From NCBI GenBank assembly GCA_947494645.1, contig CANLVO010000001.1, forward strand, positions 1,426,001-1,490,000: DNA of 64,000 nucleotides. The letters are read 5' to 3'. The position numbers and the translations under genes were made by a program. Numbering within the stretch: position 1 is the stretch's first letter; the number at the start of each line of letters is the position of its first letter. The notes beneath the pieces were generated by a model. That model saw only the letters and a list, made by a program, of their open reading frames with translations, was not told the DNA's origin and searched no databases. This DNA is from an uncultured Litoreibacter sp. Its GTDB lineage: Bacteria; Pseudomonadota; Alphaproteobacteria; Rhodobacterales; Rhodobacteraceae. Positions 60,554 to 64,000 of this stretch are shown here, piece after piece.

Positions 60554-62710
60554 ATGCAGGACCCTGCAATCACCGACGACCTGATCGCATCGCACGGGCT
60601 GTCGCCTGACGAATATGCCAACCTGCTCGACATCATCGGTCGCGCGCCGACCTTCACCGAGCTTGGCATCTTTTCCGCCATGTGGAACGAGCACTGCTCC
60701 TACAAATCCTCCAAGAAATGGCTTCGCACCCTGCCTACGGAGGGCCCGCAAGTGATCTGTGGCCCCGGCGAAAACGCGGGCGTCGTTGATATTGGCGACG
60801 GGCAAGCGGTCATCTTCAAAATGGAAAGCCACAACCACCCGTCATATATCGAGCCCTACCAAGGTGCCGCCACCGGCGTGGGCGGTATTCTACGCGACGT
60901 CTTCACCATGGGCGCGCGCCCCATCGCGGCGATGAACTCCCTCAGCTTTGGCGAGCCGACCCACCCCAAAACCAAGCAACTTGTCTCTGGCGTCGTCGCG
61001 GGTGTCGGCGGCTACGGCAATTGTTTCGGCGTGCCCACCGTGGGCGGCGAGGTTCGGTTCCATGCCGCTTATAATGGCAACTGTCTGGTGAACGCCTTCG
61101 CCGCAGGCTTGGCGGATGCAGATAAGATCTTCTACTCCGCCGCCTCCGGCATCGGCATGCCTGTCGTTTATCTTGGGGCCAAAACCGGGCGCGACGGCGT
61201 CGGCGGGGCCACTATGGCCAGCGCAGAATTCGACGACACAATCGAAGACAAGCGCCCCACCGTGCAAGTCGGCGATCCGTTCACTGAAAAACGCCTGATG
61301 GAAGCCACGCTGGAGCTGATGCAGACCGGCGCAGTGATCTCCATTCAGGATATGGGCGCCGCTGGCCTGACCTGCTCTGCCGTAGAGATGGGCGACAAAG
61401 GCGGGCTTGGCGTCAAGCTGAACCTAGAAGACGTGCCCCAGCGCGAAGAGAACATGACCGCCTACGAGATGATGCTCTCTGAGTCCCAAGAGCGTATGTT
61501 GATGGTCCTCAACCCTGAACTGGAGGCCGAGGCCCGCGCCGTCTTCGTCAAATGGGATCTCGATTTCGCTATCGTCGGCGAAACCATCGAGGAAGACCGC
61601 TTCCTGATCCTGCACAATGGCGAGGTCATGGCCGACCTGCCCTTGTCGAAACTGGCCTCCTCCGCCCCTGAATACGATCGCCCATGGGTCGAAACCCCGA
61701 AAGCCGCGCCCTTCAAAGACAGCCTCGACATCGCGCCGATAGACGGCCTCAAGGCACTCATCACCTCCCCCAACTACGCCCGCAAGCACTGGGTGTGGGA
61801 GCAATATGACAGCCAGGTCATGGCCGACACCGTCCAGATCCCCGGCGCAGGCGCAGGCATCACCCGGGTGCACGGCACCGACAAAGCACTGGCCTTCACC
61901 TCCGACGTGACGCCCCGCTATGTCAAAGCCAACCCGTTTGAAGGCGGCAAGCAGGCCGTGGCCGAAGCCTACCGCAACCTGACCGCCTCAGGGGCCACGC
62001 CTTTGGCCACCACCGACAACATGAATTTCGGTAACCCCGAAAAGCCGGAGATCATGGGCCAGTTTGTCGGCGCCATCAAAGGCATCGGCGAAGCCGTCGC
62101 CGCGCTCGACATGCCCATCGTCTCGGGCAACGTCTCGCTTTACAATGAAACCGACGGCTCCGGCATCCTGCCCACCCCCACCATCGGCGCGGTCGGCCTG
62201 ATCGAGCACACCGACCAGATCATCGCAGGCAAAGTGCAAGAGGGCTACATCGCCCTGCTTCTGGGCGACGAAGGCACCCATCTGGGCCAATCCGCCCTTC
62301 TGTCCGAGGCCTTCCACCGCGAGGAAGGCGACGCACCCGCTGTGGACCTCGACGCTGAGAAATGGAACGGCGATTTCATCCGCAAACACCGCGACCTGAT
62401 CGACACCTGTACAGATCTCGCCGATGGCGGTCTTGCCTTGGCCGCGTTCGAGCTGGCCGATGCCGCAGGCGTGGGCGTCACCTTGAAAGAAAGCAGCATC
62501 GAAGCGCTTTTCGGCGAGGATCAGGCCCGCTACCTCATCGCTTGCACACCCGCCCACGCCAAAGCCCTGCTGCAAGCCGCGGACGGCGTGGCCCTGCTCA
62601 CAGAGGTCGGGCACTTCACCGGCGACACCGTGACATTCGGCGAGCACAGCGCACCCCTGGCCGAGATGTCAGCGCTCTACCGCACCAGCTTTGCCCAAGC
62701 GGTCGGCTAG
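60554..62710 (+). CDS. purL: phosphoribosylformylglycinamidine synthase subunit PurL
   Basis: 718 residues, small PurL type working with PurS and PurQ. Motifs: [73 protein letters not shown] (ATP/Mg), [30 protein letters not shown], and GNVSLYNET in the second half. Fourth step of purine synthesis, FGAR to FGAM. Met at 60554 is used; the in-frame start at 60518 lacks homology. purQ and purS are not in the window. Confidence 0.96.
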   Translation: MQDPAITDDLIASHGLSPDEYANLLDIIGRAPTFTELGIFSAMWNEHCSYKSSKKWLRTLPTEGPQVICGPGENAGVVDIGDGQAVIFKMESHNHPSYIEPYQGAATGVGGILRDVFTMGARPIAAMNSLSFGEPTHPKTKQLVSGVVAGVGGYGNCFGVPTVGGEVRFHAAYNGNCLVNAFAAGLADADKIFYSAASGIGMPVVYLGAKTGRDGVGGATMASAEFDDTIEDKRPTVQVGDPFTEKRLMEATLELMQTGAVISIQDMGAAGLTCSAVEMGDKGGLGVKLNLEDVPQREENMTAYEMMLSESQERMLMVLNPELEAEARAVFVKWDLDFAIVGETIEEDRFLILHNGEVMADLPLSKLASSAPEYDRPWVETPKAAPFKDSLDIAPIDGLKALITSPNYARKHWVWEQYDSQVMADTVQIPGAGAGITRVHGTDKALAFTSDVTPRYVKANPFEGGKQAVAEAYRNLTASGATPLATTDNMNFGNPEKPEIMGQFVGAIKGIGEAVAALDMPIVSGNVSLYNETDGSGILPTPTIGAVGLIEHTDQIIAGKVQEGYIALLLGDEGTHLGQSALLSEAFHREEGDAPAVDLDAEKWNGDFIRKHRDLIDTCTDLADGGLALAAFELADAAGVGVTLKESSIEALFGEDQARYLIACTPAHAKALLQAADGVALLTEVGHFTGDTVTFGEHSAPLAEMSALYRTSFAQAVG

Positions 62711-62769
62711 TGCGCCCTTGCCACCTGCCCCCGCGCTTCCTACGTTAAGCTCAAACAAGGACGACATTC

Positions 62770-63000
62770 ATGGCCATCACCGCTCAAGAGGTCGAAGACC
62801 TCATCCGCGCCAGCTTCCCCGACGCCACCATCAAAGTGGACGGGGCCGACGGCGTGCATTTCACCGGTCTGGTCATTGACGAAAGCTTCCGCGGCCAAAA
62901 CCGCGTCCAACAACAACGCGCCGTCATGGCCGCGATCAAAGACAAAGTCGACAGCGGCGAGATTCACGCGCTGGGCCTCACAACGAAAATACCGGAGTGA
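62770..63000 (+). CDS. bolA: BolA family protein
   Basis: 76 residues: ITAQEVEDLIRASFPDATIKVDGADGVHFTGLVIDESFRGQNRVQQQRAVMAAIKDKVDSGEIHALGLTTKIP, with the BolA/YrbA-type signature and the His near the end that helps hold a shared [2Fe-2S] cluster with monothiol glutaredoxins. Stop TGA 62998-63000 overlaps the GTG of the next small gene; grxD is in the same run. It likely acts with the Grx in iron-sulfur trafficking and iron regulation. Confidence 0.93.
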   Translation: MAITAQEVEDLIRASFPDATIKVDGADGVHFTGLVIDESFRGQNRVQQQRAVMAAIKDKVDSGEIHALGLTTKIPE

Positions 63001-63155
63001 AAGGGATTGGGACACTCGGGGCTTTCGCCATTCTGGGGATCATGTTCGGCATTTTGATACTCATTGGCTTACCCGGGCTGATCTTGCATTACTGGCCAAA
63101 GTTAAGAGAACAAGGGGCGTCAGCCCAAAGTGACAATCAGGAGACGTCTAAATGA
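62997..63155 (+). CDS. 52-residue single-helix membrane protein between bolA and grxD
   Basis: A frame of 52 codons plus stop that starts at GTG (62997-62999), inside the bolA stop (GTGA), and ends TGA 63153-63155 overlapping the grxD ATG (ATGA). Translation begins with a basic Lys2 then a long hydrophobic helix (~9-33, [21 protein letters not shown]), followed by a polar tail ([22 protein letters not shown]). The double overlap with real genes on both sides and the intact frame strongly suggest that it is coding. It matches no family I recognise. It might anchor or couple the BolA-Grx pair to the membrane, but that is only inference from position. Confidence 0.7.
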   Translation: MKGIGTLGAFAILGIMFGILILIGLPGLILHYWPKLREQGASAQSDNQETSK

Positions 63156-63514
63156 CCGACGCAAACGCACAGATCAAAGAGACCGTGACCGCCAACGATG
63201 TGGTGCTGTTCATGAAGGGCACTTCGCAGATGCCGCAATGTGGCTTCTCATCCAAAGTGGCGGGCGTGCTGAACTACATGGGCGTCGAATACACCGACGT
63301 GAACGTGCTGGCCGATGACGCGATCCGCGCGGGCATCAAAGACTATTCCGACTGGCCCACCATCCCGCAGCTTTACGTCAAAGGCGAGTTCATCGGCGGC
63401 TGCGACATCGTCACGGAAATGACTCTGTCCGGCGAGCTGGACACCCTGCTGGAAGAAAACGGCGTGGCGTTTAACAAAGAAGCAGCCGATACGATCAGAG
63501 CGCATAACAGCTAA
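63152..63514 (+). CDS. grxD: monothiol glutaredoxin (Grx4/GrxD type)
   Basis: 120 residues: [43 protein letters not shown], active site CGFS, then [27 protein letters not shown] glutaredoxins carry a [2Fe-2S] cluster, often with BolA. AGGAGA eight bases before the ATG, inside the end of the small membrane-protein gene. Third gene of a bolA-micropeptide-grxD operon. Confidence 0.96.
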   Translation: MTDANAQIKETVTANDVVLFMKGTSQMPQCGFSSKVAGVLNYMGVEYTDVNVLADDAIRAGIKDYSDWPTIPQLYVKGEFIGGCDIVTEMTLSGELDTLLEENGVAFNKEAADTIRAHNS

Positions 63515-63558
63515 CGTCATCCCCGCGAATGTGCTCGTCATCCCCGCGAAAGCGGGGA
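63515..63558. repeat. REP-like direct repeats with hairpin
   Basis: CGTCATCCCCGCGAA occurs at 63515-63529 and again at 63536-63550; the second copy continues as TCCCCGC-GAAA-GCGGGGA, a 7-bp hairpin. A common type of short palindromic intergenic element in proteobacteria. Confidence 0.75.
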
Positions 63559-63617
63559 CCCCGCTGAACGGCGCACCACTTAACATCGAGCTTCCCGCTT
63601 CCACGGGACTGACAAAG

Positions 63618-63649
63618 AAAAAAGGCCGCCCCACCCGGAGCGGCCTTTT
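63618..63649. terminator. bidirectional rho-independent terminator
   Basis: AAAAGGCCGC, a 10-base loop, GCGGCCTTTT: the stem has A-runs and T-runs on both sides, so it can end the rightward grxD transcript and the leftward transketolase transcript that converge here. Confidence 0.9.
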
Positions 63650-63669
63650 CTCATTCCCAATCAATCACT

Positions 63670-64000
63670 TCAGCTCAGAAGTTCACGCACTTTCGCGGCC
63701 GCATCCTGCGCCGTGATCCCGAAATGTTCGAAAAGCTCGCCCGCTGGTGCAGACGCGCCAAAGCTGTCCATGCCGACAAAGCCCGCCTTCTCACGGCGGC
63801 CGCGCTCGTCACACAGCCAGCGGTCCCAGCCAAAGCGGACGCCTGCTTCAACGGCGACGCGCACAGGCCCCGCAGGCAGCACCTTGCGGCGGTATTTCTC
63901 GTCTTGCTCTTCGAACAGCTCCCAGCATGGCATCGACACGACCCGGCAGCCAATGCCGTCCGCCTCCAGCAGCGCCTTGGCGTCCATCGCCACCGACACT
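63670..64000 (-). CDS. tkt: transketolase, C-terminal part (truncated by window end)
   Basis: The last ~110 codons: [77 protein letters not shown], the C-terminal domain of transketolase including its [15 protein letters not shown] motif. The gene continues beyond 64000; the Met at 63999 is internal. Pentose phosphate pathway; ThDP-binding parts are outside the window. Confidence 0.93.
   Translation of the reverse strand, partial: VSVAMDAKALLEADGIGCRVVSMPCWELFEEQDEKYRRKVLPAGPVRVAVEAGVRFGWDRWLCDERGRREKAGFVGMDSFGASAPAGELFEHFGITAQDAAAKVRELLS

Noticed and set aside
1-64000. CRISPR array, rRNA genes, intact insertion sequences
   Set aside because: No regularly spaced repeats, no rRNA-like sequence and no transposase frame was seen.

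Overview
The window looks like the chromosome of a marine alphaproteobacterium of the family Rhodobacteraceae (Roseobacter group). The evidence is a DMSP demethylase/acrylyl-CoA reductase pair (dmdA-acuI), the trgA-trgB-cysK tellurite-resistance arrangement known from Rhodobacter, a circularly permuted two-piece tmRNA gene, an alphaproteobacterial SspB, DUF4169 and TrgA-type proteins, and many 4-base start/stop overlaps. No species call is possible from sequence reading alone.

Layout. Positions 1-26.6 kb are visibly more A/T-rich with mixed third codon positions and look like accessory DNA. They hold: (i) a GNAT acetyltransferase, a cNMP-domain/thioredoxin-reductase-like fusion, a methyltransferase with a small membrane protein, and a divergent LysR (0.3-5.4 kb); (ii) a heme oxygenase-bacteriophytochrome operon (5.8-9.0 kb); (iii) a copper cluster (9.3-16.2 kb) with a CsoR-type repressor, a glutaredoxin-MauE fusion, a multicopper oxidase, CopD, CopC, cytochrome c, DUF411, His-rich periplasmic proteins and a Crp/Fnr regulator, plus two CsoR-type operators of identical geometry; (iv) a likely defence module (16.6-22 kb) with a long DUF4238 protein, an AbiL/RloAB-like ATPase + TOPRIM-like pair, and a double-zinc-ribbon protein with a HEPN-like RX4H motif; (v) a mobility module (22.2-26.5 kb) with two tyrosine recombinases and small HTH proteins, ending at a tRNA-Ser(GGA) gene, the probable insertion site.

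Positions 26.7-64 kb are G/C-rich with strong G/C third-position bias and look like core genome: an MscS-family channel, cysK-trgB-trgA, cyclopropane fatty acid synthase, photolyase, a BCCT transporter with a LysR, acuI-dmdA-DinB, DUF1326-DUF2182, a FadR-type regulator, an orphan PotD-like protein, a cNMP-EAL phosphodiesterase, split ssrA, stress/efflux genes (NTF2-like, ArsR, NIPSNAP, monooxygenase, ChrB-like/ChrA), sspB, fumC, P450 with an alpha/beta hydrolase, TusA, a fused indolepyruvate ferredoxin oxidoreductase with LysR, purL, bolA - a 52-residue membrane protein - grxD, and the 3' end of transketolase.

Items most worth following: the 16.6-22 kb defence module (above all the zinc-ribbon/HEPN-like protein and the DUF4238 protein with about 400 unassigned residues); a predicted 68-nt small RNA at 60346-60413 with its own promoter, a CACCUCCCU loop and terminator; the overlapping bolA-micropeptide-grxD operon; the duplicated CsoR operators and a duplicated leader within the copper operon; and a dispersed intergenic repeat, one copy of which carries a nested hairpin insertion.
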